DNA of 64,000 bases from Nitratiruptor sp. SB155-2 (GTDB lineage Bacteria > Campylobacterota > Campylobacteria > Campylobacterales > Nitratiruptoraceae): contig NC_009662.1 of the NCBI RefSeq assembly GCF_000010325.1, forward strand, positions 1,074,501-1,138,500. Reading direction: 5' to 3'. The translations under genes and the position numbers were made by a program. The notes beneath the pieces were generated by a model that was not told the origin of the DNA, searched no databases, and saw nothing but the letters and a program-made list of their open reading frames with translations. Shown here in pieces: positions 51,703 through 59,699 of the stretch; the stretch's first letter is position 1, and every line of letters starts with the position of its first letter.

Positions 51703-52711
51703 ACTGCTACGATACCTGGGGAATCATCTGTATGAATCTTTTCTTTCCTATTTTTTGCCACTTTTTGGTATCGCTTCACTCATATTTTTTATCAAAATCG
51801 TATCACTTACAAGCATTGTTCAACTCTCTTTAGTTGATTTGGCGAAACTTTATATCTTTATAACACCGCAGATACTTTTTTTTACGATACCTGTGGTATT
51901 CTTTATCGCGGCAGTAACTGCTTTGCATAAACTCTCTTTCGATTATGAAACGATAGCCTTTTTCTCGTTAGGCATATCGCCTACAAAAATCATGCGTTAC
52001 TTGACGCTTCTTGCCGTTTTACTGAGCCTTCTTCTTTTCATCATAGCTTATATGTTGATTCCTCAAGGAAAGCAGTTGGAAAAAGGTTTTTATCGCTACA
52101 AAAAAACAGAAGCCAATATCAATCTCAAACCAAGCGAATATGGCCATAAATTTGGAAATTGGTTCGTTTATGTACAAAAAAAAGATAAAAACAATCTTTT
52201 TGAAAATGTGGTTTTATACAATTTCGATAACGAACAAGAACGCTTCATAACATCCAAAAAAGCCACCTTTGACAACAGTCAGTACGGTTTGAAACTGACT
52301 CTGTATGATGGAAATGCTTACACCTATAAAAAAGGAATCCTGGATCAAATTACTTTTACAAAAATGGATCTTTTTGACACATCGACATCCTACTATTTTC
52401 AATATATCGATCCGATACACTATTGGGAAAAAGCGTTTTTAAACAAGCAAAGAGCTTTCGATATGCTCTTTTTTCTTTGGATTGCACTCTTACCGGTTCT
52501 TGGTATGCCTTATGCTGGCATGATTGGCATTCATCATCCAAGGTACCATAAAGGGGGCGTCTTTTTGAAAGTACTCTTCGCACTTTTTATCTATTTTGGT
52601 TTCGCTTTTTTACTGAGTAAAACACTCTATTACTATTCCCTTCTATTTATGGCACTATGGTTTTTCGGTGGTATTTATCTGTTTCACAAAACAATCATGA
52701 GTAGGTACTGA
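51695..52711 (+). CDS. LptF/LptG-family LPS export permease
   Basis: A 338-residue inner-membrane protein with three N-terminal helices, a periplasmic beta-jellyroll segment at about residues 130-240 and three C-terminal helices: the YjgP/YjgQ (LptF/G) pattern. It extracts LPS from the inner membrane with LptB and LptC. GTG start with AGGAG 6 nt upstream. I cannot separate LptF from LptG with confidence. Confidence 0.85.
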   Translation: MPKLLRYLGNHLYESFLSYFLPLFGIASLIFFIKIVSLTSIVQLSLVDLAKLYIFITPQILFFTIPVVFFIAAVTALHKLSFDYETIAFFSLGISPTKIMRYLTLLAVLLSLLLFIIAYMLIPQGKQLEKGFYRYKKTEANINLKPSEYGHKFGNWFVYVQKKDKNNLFENVVLYNFDNEQERFITSKKATFDNSQYGLKLTLYDGNAYTYKKGILDQITFTKMDLFDTSTSYYFQYIDPIHYWEKAFLNKQRAFDMLFFLWIALLPVLGMPYAGMIGIHHPRYHKGGVFLKVLFALFIYFGFAFLLSKTLYYYSLLFMALWFFGGIYLFHKTIMSRY

Positions 52712-53436
52712 TGCGCATTAAAGCAGTAATTTCGTATGATGGCAGCAGATTCGACGGATTTCAGATACAAAAGCATACGGCAAATACCGTGATGCACCAC
52801 CTCTATAACGCTTTACAGCGTGTAGGCATAGAAAGCAAGATAGTTGGAAGCGGAAGAACTGATAAAGGCGTTCATGCCACTGCACAGGTGATCCATTTTG
52901 ACCTGCCTCCTTTTTGGAGCGAACTTGAAAGACTCCAAAACCTGCTCAATGAATCTTTACGCCCCTATATTCAGATCAAAAGGGTTGTAAAAGTACCAAA
53001 AGAATTTCATGCAAGATACAGCGCAAAACGAAGAGCCTATCGGTATCTCTTGAAAAAAAGCGAACCGAGTGTTTTTGAAAATGCCTATCTTCACCATGTT
53101 TCAAATCTTGATATAGAGATAATAAAAAGAAATATTTCCCTTTTTGAGGGACGTCACGATTTTCGCTACTTCATGAAAACAGGCAGTGATACAAAAAGTT
53201 CTGTTCGAAGGATCTTTAAAACGGCTCTGTATGAAAAAGATGATCTGTATGTTCTTTATTTTGAAGGAGATGGATTTTTGCGAGCACAAATCCGCCTTAT
53301 TGTGGGTGCTTTGATAAAACTTGGCAAAGGGGAGCTTAAACCTGAGCAGATAATCGATCAGCTTGCGTGCAAAGCACGATATACCTCGACACTGGCTCCA
53401 CCCAATGGCCTTTATCTGTGTAAAATTATCTATTAA
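52711..53436 (+). CDS. truA: tRNA pseudouridine(38-40) synthase
   Basis: A 241-residue enzyme. ISYDGSRFDGFQIQ starts the fold, VGSGRTDKGVHATAQVIHF contains the catalytic Asp, and FLRAQIRLIVGALIKLGKG is the third motif. The ATG overlaps the stop of the LptF/G gene. It is the last gene of the rightward operon and its stop overlaps the convergent Memo gene by 4 bp. Confidence 0.95.
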   Translation: MRIKAVISYDGSRFDGFQIQKHTANTVMHHLYNALQRVGIESKIVGSGRTDKGVHATAQVIHFDLPPFWSELERLQNLLNESLRPYIQIKRVVKVPKEFHARYSAKRRAYRYLLKKSEPSVFENAYLHHVSNLDIEIIKRNISLFEGRHDFRYFMKTGSDTKSSVRRIFKTALYEKDDLYVLYFEGDGFLRAQIRLIVGALIKLGKGELKPEQIIDQLACKARYTSTLAPPNGLYLCKIIY

Positions 53437-54227
53437 AGAAAAGCCGCACTCATATATCCCACCACTGAACTCGTATCCCCACTTGCATCCGCACTGGTTC
53501 GATAATCCAAAATTCTCGGTCTTAGTCCTAGATCTTTTGCAGCTAAAATAATTGCTTCTACTCCGATTTTCCCGCATGCCTCACAGCCGTTATGGAGTTC
53601 AGTTATATCAAGTTCTGCAACTCCTTGCAAACAGTGCATATCGAGTTCTTTTGCTTTGGAAAGAGGATAGTAGTGGCTTAAATCTGTACTGATCACCACA
53701 ACATTGTGAGGATCACTCAATACCTCTTCACAAATCATAGCGACATTTCTTGGATCCACGTCTCCATAGACAAGCTCGATCACACTCGTATTTGGCAAAT
53801 AGTGATGGATAAAGGGCATCTGCACTTCGGTACTGTGCTCTTGATGTGCTTCAGGTACAAAACCGATACCAAATTTTTGCGCCAACATCTCTAGATATGC
53901 CGTATCAATCAAAAGATCACCGCATGGAGTCTCGAAAGCGTCATAAAAACTGCCACTTATACCGCTGAGATAGACTCTGTGGCTAGGACCGATGACGACG
54001 ACACGTTTGGCAGCTGTGTTTTGCAAAAGTCTATGGGCCACATTGGCCGTAAATCCGCTGTACACATACCCGGCATGCGGGGAAATAATCGCTCTGGGTT
54101 TCAAAGAAAAGTAGCTTTGATCTTCTATCGCTTTGTCCAATATGGAATTGAACTGCGCTATCATACTCTCTATCGATCCACATTCAGCTGGATAAAACGC
54201 TCCGGCGACACTCATCATCCGTTTCAT
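53433..54227 (-). CDS. Memo-family protein (AmmeMemoRadiSam system B)
   Basis: A 264-residue member of the MEMO1 family, related in fold to extradiol dioxygenases. GAFYPAECGSIE, AIISPHAGYVYSGFTA (metal His), VVVIGPSHRVYLSG and VVISTDLSHYYPLSKAKELD are recognisable. In many genomes it occurs with AMMECR1 and a radical SAM protein; neither is next to it here. GAGGAG precedes the ATG. The biochemical role is not settled. Confidence 0.85.
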   Translation of the reverse strand: MKRMMSVAGAFYPAECGSIESMIAQFNSILDKAIEDQSYFSLKPRAIISPHAGYVYSGFTANVAHRLLQNTAAKRVVVIGPSHRVYLSGISGSFYDAFETPCGDLLIDTAYLEMLAQKFGIGFVPEAHQEHSTEVQMPFIHHYLPNTSVIELVYGDVDPRNVAMICEEVLSDPHNVVVISTDLSHYYPLSKAKELDMHCLQGVAELDITELHNGCEACGKIGVEAIILAAKDLGLRPRILDYRTSADASGDTSSVVGYMSAAFL

Positions 54228-54246
54228 GATTCACTCCTCATTAGTG

Positions 54247-54252
54247 TATAAT
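54247..54252 (+). promoter_or_regulatory. -10 box of the glycolipid cluster
   Basis: TG followed by TATAAT, an extended -10, would start transcription near 54259 ahead of CAAGG and the ATG at 54278. It lies in the 50-bp divergent gap after the Memo gene. Confidence 0.5.
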
Positions 54253-54277
54253 TGCATCAAAATAATCAAGGTTTTTT

Positions 54278-55720
54278 ATGCCCAAGAGCAACTTCAAAAA
54301 TCTCTTAATCATTATCATTATAATACAAATCTACAGATTTTTTGTGCTACTAAACGCACAGATTGATTTATACGTCGATGAAGCCTATTACTGGGAATGG
54401 AGCAAACATTTAAGTTTTGGATACTACTCCAAGCCTCCTATGATTGCATGGATGATAGCACTCTTCACTTCCATCTGTGACGATTCCCAAATCTGTATCA
54501 AATTCCCGACTCTCATTTTTCATCCTTTAAGTGCAATTATTATCTACTGTATCGGGAAAAAACTATTTGACGAGAGCGTGGGATTTTGGAGTGGAGTTGT
54601 TTACATTACACTTCCTGCAGTGTCACTAAGTTCCATGATCATTTCAACCGATGTACTGCTCCTCTTTTTTTGGAGTGCAACGCTTCTTTTTTTCATTAAA
54701 GCATTGGAAAGTGACAGCTGGAAATATTGGATTGGAGCGGCTATTTTTGCAGGATGCGGGCTTTTAACAAAGTATACCATGATAATCTTTGTTATCAGTG
54801 TCTTTTTCTATCTTCTTTGGATACGAAGCCGCCATCTCAAAAATCCAAAACTCTACGTTACGATGGCCCTCGCGGCACTGATTTATCTGCCAAATCTTAT
54901 CTGGAACGCACAGCACCGTTTCATCACATTCGTTCATACGAAAAACTTGAGTGAAATAGACCAAAGTTCCCATTTTCATCTTGATAAACTTTTTGAATTT
55001 TTAGGTGCACAGTTTCTCGTTTTTGGTCCTGTTTTCTTTGGTATTCTACTCTATCTCATTTTCCTTCCAAAAATCATCGACAATCGATATAAACTTTTGT
55101 ATGCATTCACTCTTCCCTTTTTGACCATTATCTCTTTTCAAGCTTTCTTTTCCAAAGCTTTGGCAAACTGGGCCGCTCCCACATATGTAGCAGCAACCCT
55201 TTTGGTTGCAGCCTACTTAATCCAAAGAAACCACAAAAAGATCTTGAAACTTGGCATATTGATCAATATTTTCTTGGCGCTTGCTTTCTATCACTATCAC
55301 GCTTTGGCGCACACCTTCCATATAGAACTTACGAAAAAAACCGATCCTTATAAAAGAGTCAAGGGATACCATCAACTGGCGAAAAAACTACAACCCATCG
55401 TACAAAGATATCCAAAAACGAAGCTGTTGTTTGACGATAGAACGACGATGGCGGAGATGATATACTATCTCAAACCCCATCCATTTGACGCCGTGATATT
55501 CAATCCAACCCAGCAAATAGGCAGTCAATTCCACCTGTCAACAGATTTGCAAAGACATATAGGGGAAGATTTTATCTATATAACAAAATTTCCAATAAAT
55601 AAAGCTGCAAAATATTTTAAGGAATCGAAACTGATAGCAAAAATAGAAATTCCGCTGTATAAAGATTACACACGGATCTATTATGTCTATTATCTGAAGC
55701 AATTTAGAGGATACCAGTGA
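54278..55720 (+). CDS. GT39-family membrane glycosyltransferase (ArnT/PMT type)
   Basis: A 480-residue protein with about 10-12 membrane helices and the GT39/PMT_2 start LYVDEAYYWEWSKHLSFGYYS with the catalytic Asp-Glu. Such enzymes move a sugar from polyprenyl phosphate to lipid A or protein on the periplasmic side. The sugar cannot be read from sequence. It is the first gene of a four-gene cluster whose members overlap by 4 bp. Confidence 0.85.
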   Translation: MPKSNFKNLLIIIIIIQIYRFFVLLNAQIDLYVDEAYYWEWSKHLSFGYYSKPPMIAWMIALFTSICDDSQICIKFPTLIFHPLSAIIIYCIGKKLFDESVGFWSGVVYITLPAVSLSSMIISTDVLLLFFWSATLLFFIKALESDSWKYWIGAAIFAGCGLLTKYTMIIFVISVFFYLLWIRSRHLKNPKLYVTMALAALIYLPNLIWNAQHRFITFVHTKNLSEIDQSSHFHLDKLFEFLGAQFLVFGPVFFGILLYLIFLPKIIDNRYKLLYAFTLPFLTIISFQAFFSKALANWAAPTYVAATLLVAAYLIQRNHKKILKLGILINIFLALAFYHYHALAHTFHIELTKKTDPYKRVKGYHQLAKKLQPIVQRYPKTKLLFDDRTTMAEMIYYLKPHPFDAVIFNPTQQIGSQFHLSTDLQRHIGEDFIYITKFPINKAAKYFKESKLIAKIEIPLYKDYTRIYYVYYLKQFRGYQ

Positions 55721-56355
55721 GAATAGCTTTTTTATTGATTGCAGGATGTTTCATCTTTTGGTTCTTTCCACAAATTGATCTGTGGTTCTCTTCGCTTTTT
55801 TTCAAAAACGGTGTCTTTTTCCTAAAAAATCACTTGATTCTCCGAATCATCTATAAAGCCACAATGATTCTCATCACTCTTTTTACTCTCTCTTTAGCGT
55901 TGCTTCTGCTGATAGAAACAGTTACGAAAAAGGAGTGGGTTAGCAAAAAAATTTTGATATACCTCCTGCTTGTACTGCTCTTAGGACCAGGTCTTGTCGT
56001 CAATGTGGTCTTTAAAAACCATTTTGGTAGAGCCAGGCCTTCTCAGGTCGAACAGTTTGCTGGGACAAAAAAATTCACACCGGCACTGCAAATAGCCAAC
56101 CAATGCAAAAAAAACTGCTCTTTTAGCAGTGGGCATGCCGCAGCAGCTTTTTATTTCTTAGCCCTTATCCCACTTTTTCATGGAAGAAAAAGAAGAATAG
56201 TTGCTGCACTTGCTATAATTTGGGGAAGCGTTGTAGGGCTTGTGCGTATCGCACAAGGAGGACATTTTTTGAGTGATGTATACTGCAGCGCGGTTGTTGT
56301 GTATCTAGTCACTATTTTTTTACACTATCTACTTTTTGAAAGGAAAATTGGATGA
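55717..56355 (+). CDS. PAP2-family membrane phosphatase
   Basis: A 212-residue phosphatase with about five helices. All three catalytic blocks are present: KNHFGRARP (Lys-x6-Arg-Pro), CSFSSGHAAAAF (Ser-Gly-His) and RIAQGGHFLSDV (Arg-x5-His-x3-Asp). It resembles lipid A phosphatases of the LpxE/F type and undecaprenyl diphosphate phosphatases; context suggests lipid A or carrier dephosphorylation. GTG start, 4-bp overlap with the GT39 gene. Confidence 0.85.
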   Translation: MRIAFLLIAGCFIFWFFPQIDLWFSSLFFKNGVFFLKNHLILRIIYKATMILITLFTLSLALLLLIETVTKKEWVSKKILIYLLLVLLLGPGLVVNVVFKNHFGRARPSQVEQFAGTKKFTPALQIANQCKKNCSFSSGHAAAAFYFLALIPLFHGRKRRIVAALAIIWGSVVGLVRIAQGGHFLSDVYCSAVVVYLVTIFLHYLLFERKIG

Positions 56356-57290
56356 AACTCTCAGTCGTCATACCCGTTATGAATGAAGAAGAGAATATTG
56401 AACCCTTGATGAAAGCTTTGAAAGAAGCGTTGCAAGGCATAGATTATGAACTTATTTTCGTCGATGACGGCTCAACGGATGGAACTGTCGAAAAGATCAA
56501 AGAGCTTGCGGATAAAAGGACAAAACTGATCGTTTTTAAAAGAAATTTTGGTCAAAGTCTTGCTATGGCCGCAGGTATCGATGCTGCTACCGGAGATGTC
56601 ATCGCTACGATTGATGGGGATTTGCAAAACGATCCAAGAGATATCCCGCTGATGCTTGAGAAGATGGAAAAGGAGGGATGGGATGTGGTTGCTGGCGTTC
56701 GCGCAAATCGACAAGACGGACTGGTTTTAAGGAAAATCCCCAGCAAAATAGCAAACTGGATCATACGAAAAAGTACAGGAGTCTATCTGCATGACTATGG
56801 ATGTACACTGAAGCTCTTTAAAAAAGATGTAGCAAAAAACTTGGGTCTTTATGGTGAGCTTCATCGGTTCATTCCAGTCCTTGCGAAACTGTATGGTGCC
56901 AAAATGACAGAGATGAATGTGCGCCACCATCCACGACTGCATGGCCAGAGCAAATATGGCATAGGTAGAACGTTCAAGGTGATTAGCGATCTTTTACTTA
57001 TGCTCTTTTTTCAAAAATATGGCACAAAACCGATGCATCTTTTCGGGACCCTTGGATTTGGCATGTTCGGGATAGGTATGCTTATCAATTTCTATCTGTT
57101 TCTTCTCAAACTTTTTGGCAACGACATCGGTGGACGCCCTCTTTTGATACTTGGAGTAATGCTGACCCTTGGCGGTATCCAACTGATCACTACCGGTTTT
57201 TTGGCAGAAATCATGATGCGAACATATTATGAATCACAAAATAAAAAGCCTTATGTCATTAAAGAGATTTATGAGGGTTCAAAAGCTTGA
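56352..57290 (+). CDS. GT2-family polyprenyl-phosphate glycosyltransferase
   Basis: A 312-residue enzyme of the DPM1/ArnC type: VVIPVMNEEENIEPLM, LIFVDDGSTDGTVEKI and ATIDGDLQNDPRDIP (Asp-x-Asp-like metal site), followed by two C-terminal membrane helices after residue 225. Such enzymes load a sugar on undecaprenyl phosphate at the cytoplasmic face. It pairs logically with the GT39 transferase two genes upstream. ATG overlaps the PAP2 stop. Confidence 0.88.
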   Translation: MKLSVVIPVMNEEENIEPLMKALKEALQGIDYELIFVDDGSTDGTVEKIKELADKRTKLIVFKRNFGQSLAMAAGIDAATGDVIATIDGDLQNDPRDIPLMLEKMEKEGWDVVAGVRANRQDGLVLRKIPSKIANWIIRKSTGVYLHDYGCTLKLFKKDVAKNLGLYGELHRFIPVLAKLYGAKMTEMNVRHHPRLHGQSKYGIGRTFKVISDLLLMLFFQKYGTKPMHLFGTLGFGMFGIGMLINFYLFLLKLFGNDIGGRPLLILGVMLTLGGIQLITTGFLAEIMMRTYYESQNKKPYVIKEIYEGSKA

Positions 57291-58144
57291 AGAAAAAATT
57301 CAAAACTTTTCTCAAAATAGGCCTCTCTATTGGCCTACTTGTTTTCGTACTTTCTCAAATCGATATCAATAAACTTTTTCAAATTCTAAAAAAAAGCGAT
57401 CCATGGTGGCTCCTCGCTGCATTTATATTTTTCAATCTTTCCAAAGTTGTCAGTTCCGTTCGTCTCAACTACTATTTCAAAGATATAGGAGTCTATCTGA
57501 AAGAGAAAGAGGCGCTGATTTTATACTATGTGGGAATGTTTTACAATCTCTTTTTACCGGGTGGTATCGGCGGAGATGGTTATAAAGTCTATCTTTTACA
57601 AAAAGTTCATGCACCTGGAGTCAAAGAACTTATCCAGGCCATGCTGCTCGATCGCCTCAGCGGACTCGCCGCACTTCTCTTTCTTGCCGGTATTCTTTTT
57701 GTATTTAGTTCCTATACAGCTCTTTTTCCACCACTTATGTGGTTAGCTTTGGCTGGCTCTATTCTGGTCTATCCAATCTTTTTATATCTTCATAAAACTA
57801 TCTTCAAAAGATTCCTGACCTTTATTGTCCAAACAACATTTCTTGGACTCTCAGTACAGATACTGCAACTTGTATCGGCTTTTTGCCTTATATACGCCCT
57901 TGGAATTTCGGAGCATCTGATAGATTATCTTACCCTTTTTCTCATCTCAAGTGTCGTTGCGGTTCTGCCTCTGACGATAGGCGGTGTCGGAGCAAGAGAG
58001 TTCACCTTTTTGTATGGATTGAAACTTCTTCATCAAGACCCATCAACGGGTATCGCTTTTAGTTTTCTCTTTTTTTTGATTACCGCCATTTCATCGGCAA
58101 TAGGCCTCTTTTTCGTTCACAATCCTCTACAATCTCACGAGTGA
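57287..58144 (+). CDS. UPF0104/lysylphosphatidylglycerol-synthase-like membrane protein
   Basis: A 285-residue protein with about 8 membrane helices of the UPF0104 (PF03706) family: FNLFLPGGIGGDGYKVYLL and LPLTIGGVGAREFTFLYG are the characteristic loops. Members flip or handle lipids next to glycosyltransferases. TTG start with GAGGG 9 nt upstream and the TGA of the GT2 gene overlapping it. It converges with the dihydroorotase-like gene (18-bp overlap). Confidence 0.82.
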   Translation: MKKKFKTFLKIGLSIGLLVFVLSQIDINKLFQILKKSDPWWLLAAFIFFNLSKVVSSVRLNYYFKDIGVYLKEKEALILYYVGMFYNLFLPGGIGGDGYKVYLLQKVHAPGVKELIQAMLLDRLSGLAALLFLAGILFVFSSYTALFPPLMWLALAGSILVYPIFLYLHKTIFKRFLTFIVQTTFLGLSVQILQLVSAFCLIYALGISEHLIDYLTLFLISSVVAVLPLTIGGVGAREFTFLYGLKLLHQDPSTGIAFSFLFFLITAISSAIGLFFVHNPLQSHE

Positions 58145-59317
58145 ACCCCTCTTGATGACTGCCTCTACTTTTCCATCCAACTCCTCACCATACAGTGCAG
58201 GTGTATCTATTTTCGTTTTTGCATTTGGATCAAATATAACCAAATCCGCTTCGTAACCCGGAGTAATCTGTCCCACTCTTTTTTCTATAAAGCAGGCCGG
58301 GTTCGCGCTGGTCAGTTCCACCAGTTTCGTAGCTCTTATGATGTTCGATTTTACCAACTTGGTATAGAGGAGAGGTAGATAATAGAAAATGGATGATATG
58401 CCAAATGCCGCTTCATCAAAGCTGATATCTTTATGGACATTCGATTTTGGCGAATGCAGTGACGTCAAAAGATCTATTTTACCAGCTTGCAGGGCCTGCA
58501 CCAATGCTTCTCTCTCCTCTTCCTCACGAAGCGGAGGTGATATTTTTGCCAATGTATTGTACTCTTTGCAGCTCTCATCATTTAAAAGCAGATGGTGAAC
58601 ACTCACCTCGGCAAAACACTTTCTGCTTTTTGCAATTCTCTCTAGGCTTTTTGCTGTCGAAACGTTTTTAAACAAAACCCCAACACCGTAATGCTCACTG
58701 TATTCAATTATTTTGGCTACTTCTGCAATCTCTTCGAGGTTGTCTATCCCTCCCAAACCAAGTTCAAAAGAGGTCCTACCCTCATTCATAACACCTACAT
58801 CTCTAAAAACACTGTTTTTGGGCTCTATAAAGAGTGGGACTTGCAGCATCTTTGCATACTCAAAAATCCTGGCCATCAGGTATGGATTGATATCGGAAGT
58901 GGTATAGATCCCTTTTGCACCGTGCTTGAAGAGTATGGAAATCTCACTCAATCTGTCTTTGTCTTGCAGTGCTAAAATCACGGGGACTATCTCTTCATTT
59001 TCTTGCTGGGAACAGATGAAATCAAGAGTGATCTCATTACAAATTGGCGGCTCGCTATCAGGTACTAAAGCTATTGTGGTAACACCACCTTTTCTGGATT
59101 CATCGATACATTTTTTGAGATTGGAGGAGCTGATCTTATCGTCATGTACGCGCACATTCAAATCTATCAGACCGGGCATTACCATCTTCCCACTGCAATC
59201 GATCACCTCTTCATCGTTGAATCCGGTGCCTATCTTTTCAATTCGACCGTTTTTGATCAAGATATCCGCTTGAAGCTCTTTGTCAAAATCTATTATATGC
59301 GCATTTTTAATGAGCAT
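58127..59317 (-). CDS. Dihydroorotase homologue lacking the metal-binding site
   Basis: A 396-residue amidohydrolase of the dihydroorotase/allantoinase type (MPGLIDLNVRVHD, AEVSVHHLLLND, NPACFIEKRVGQITPGYEADLVIFDP). The metal motif D-x-H-x-H is DLNVRVH, with Asn54 and Arg56 in place of both His; the later His in the V-H-x-E site and the Asp in the T-D-H site are also missing (PLFIEPK, TSLHSPKS). So it is probably inactive, like PyrC' proteins that support aspartate transcarbamoylase, and likely corresponds to the second pyrC-like gene of Campylobacterota. AAGGAG precedes the ATG. ATCase is not in the window. Confidence 0.8.
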   Translation of the reverse strand: MLIKNAHIIDFDKELQADILIKNGRIEKIGTGFNDEEVIDCSGKMVMPGLIDLNVRVHDDKISSSNLKKCIDESRKGGVTTIALVPDSEPPICNEITLDFICSQQENEEIVPVILALQDKDRLSEISILFKHGAKGIYTTSDINPYLMARIFEYAKMLQVPLFIEPKNSVFRDVGVMNEGRTSFELGLGGIDNLEEIAEVAKIIEYSEHYGVGVLFKNVSTAKSLERIAKSRKCFAEVSVHHLLLNDESCKEYNTLAKISPPLREEEEREALVQALQAGKIDLLTSLHSPKSNVHKDISFDEAAFGISSIFYYLPLLYTKLVKSNIIRATKLVELTSANPACFIEKRVGQITPGYEADLVIFDPNAKTKIDTPALYGEELDGKVEAVIKRGSLVRL

Positions 59318-59699
59318 ATTTCTCCTTTATCTCTTTGAGTTTTTCCAAAAAAACTTTCGCTGTAGCCCCACCAACCAATGCCCTGGTCAACTTTTCTCCC
59401 TTTTCGTTCAAAAAGTAAAAGGTAGGCGTTCCATAGGCTTTGAGATTATGTTTTGGAGCATCTTTGAGCTTTATTTTCAACGGAATAAAATTGTTTTCAA
59501 CATATTCGGCCAGCTCTTCGTTTTCAAAAGCCACATCATCCATATATTGGCATGTGATACAGTTTTTTTGACTGATCATAACCATGATCGGCTTATGCTC
59601 TTTTTTAGCAAGTTTGAGCGCTTTTTCGTAAGATTCTATCCAATCAAACTCTGCTGCAAAGAGTGCAACAGCAAAAAGTAGTATTAAAAGCTTTTTCAT
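59307..59699 (-). CDS. Periplasmic thioredoxin-fold protein
   Basis: A 130-residue exported thioredoxin-like protein: signal peptide (KKLLILLFAVALFAAEF), active-site C-x2-C in KNCITCQYM, cis-Pro loop in YGTPTFYFLNEKG. It is of the SoxW/thioredoxin_2-type family, reducing cytochrome-c or enzyme disulfides. It overlaps dsbD by 4 bp, suggesting it is reduced by DsbD. End overlaps the dihydroorotase-like gene by 11 bp. Confidence 0.85.
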   Translation of the reverse strand: MKKLLILLFAVALFAAEFDWIESYEKALKLAKKEHKPIMVMISQKNCITCQYMDDVAFENEELAEYVENNFIPLKIKLKDAPKHNLKAYGTPTFYFLNEKGEKLTRALVGGATAKVFLEKLKEIKEKYAH

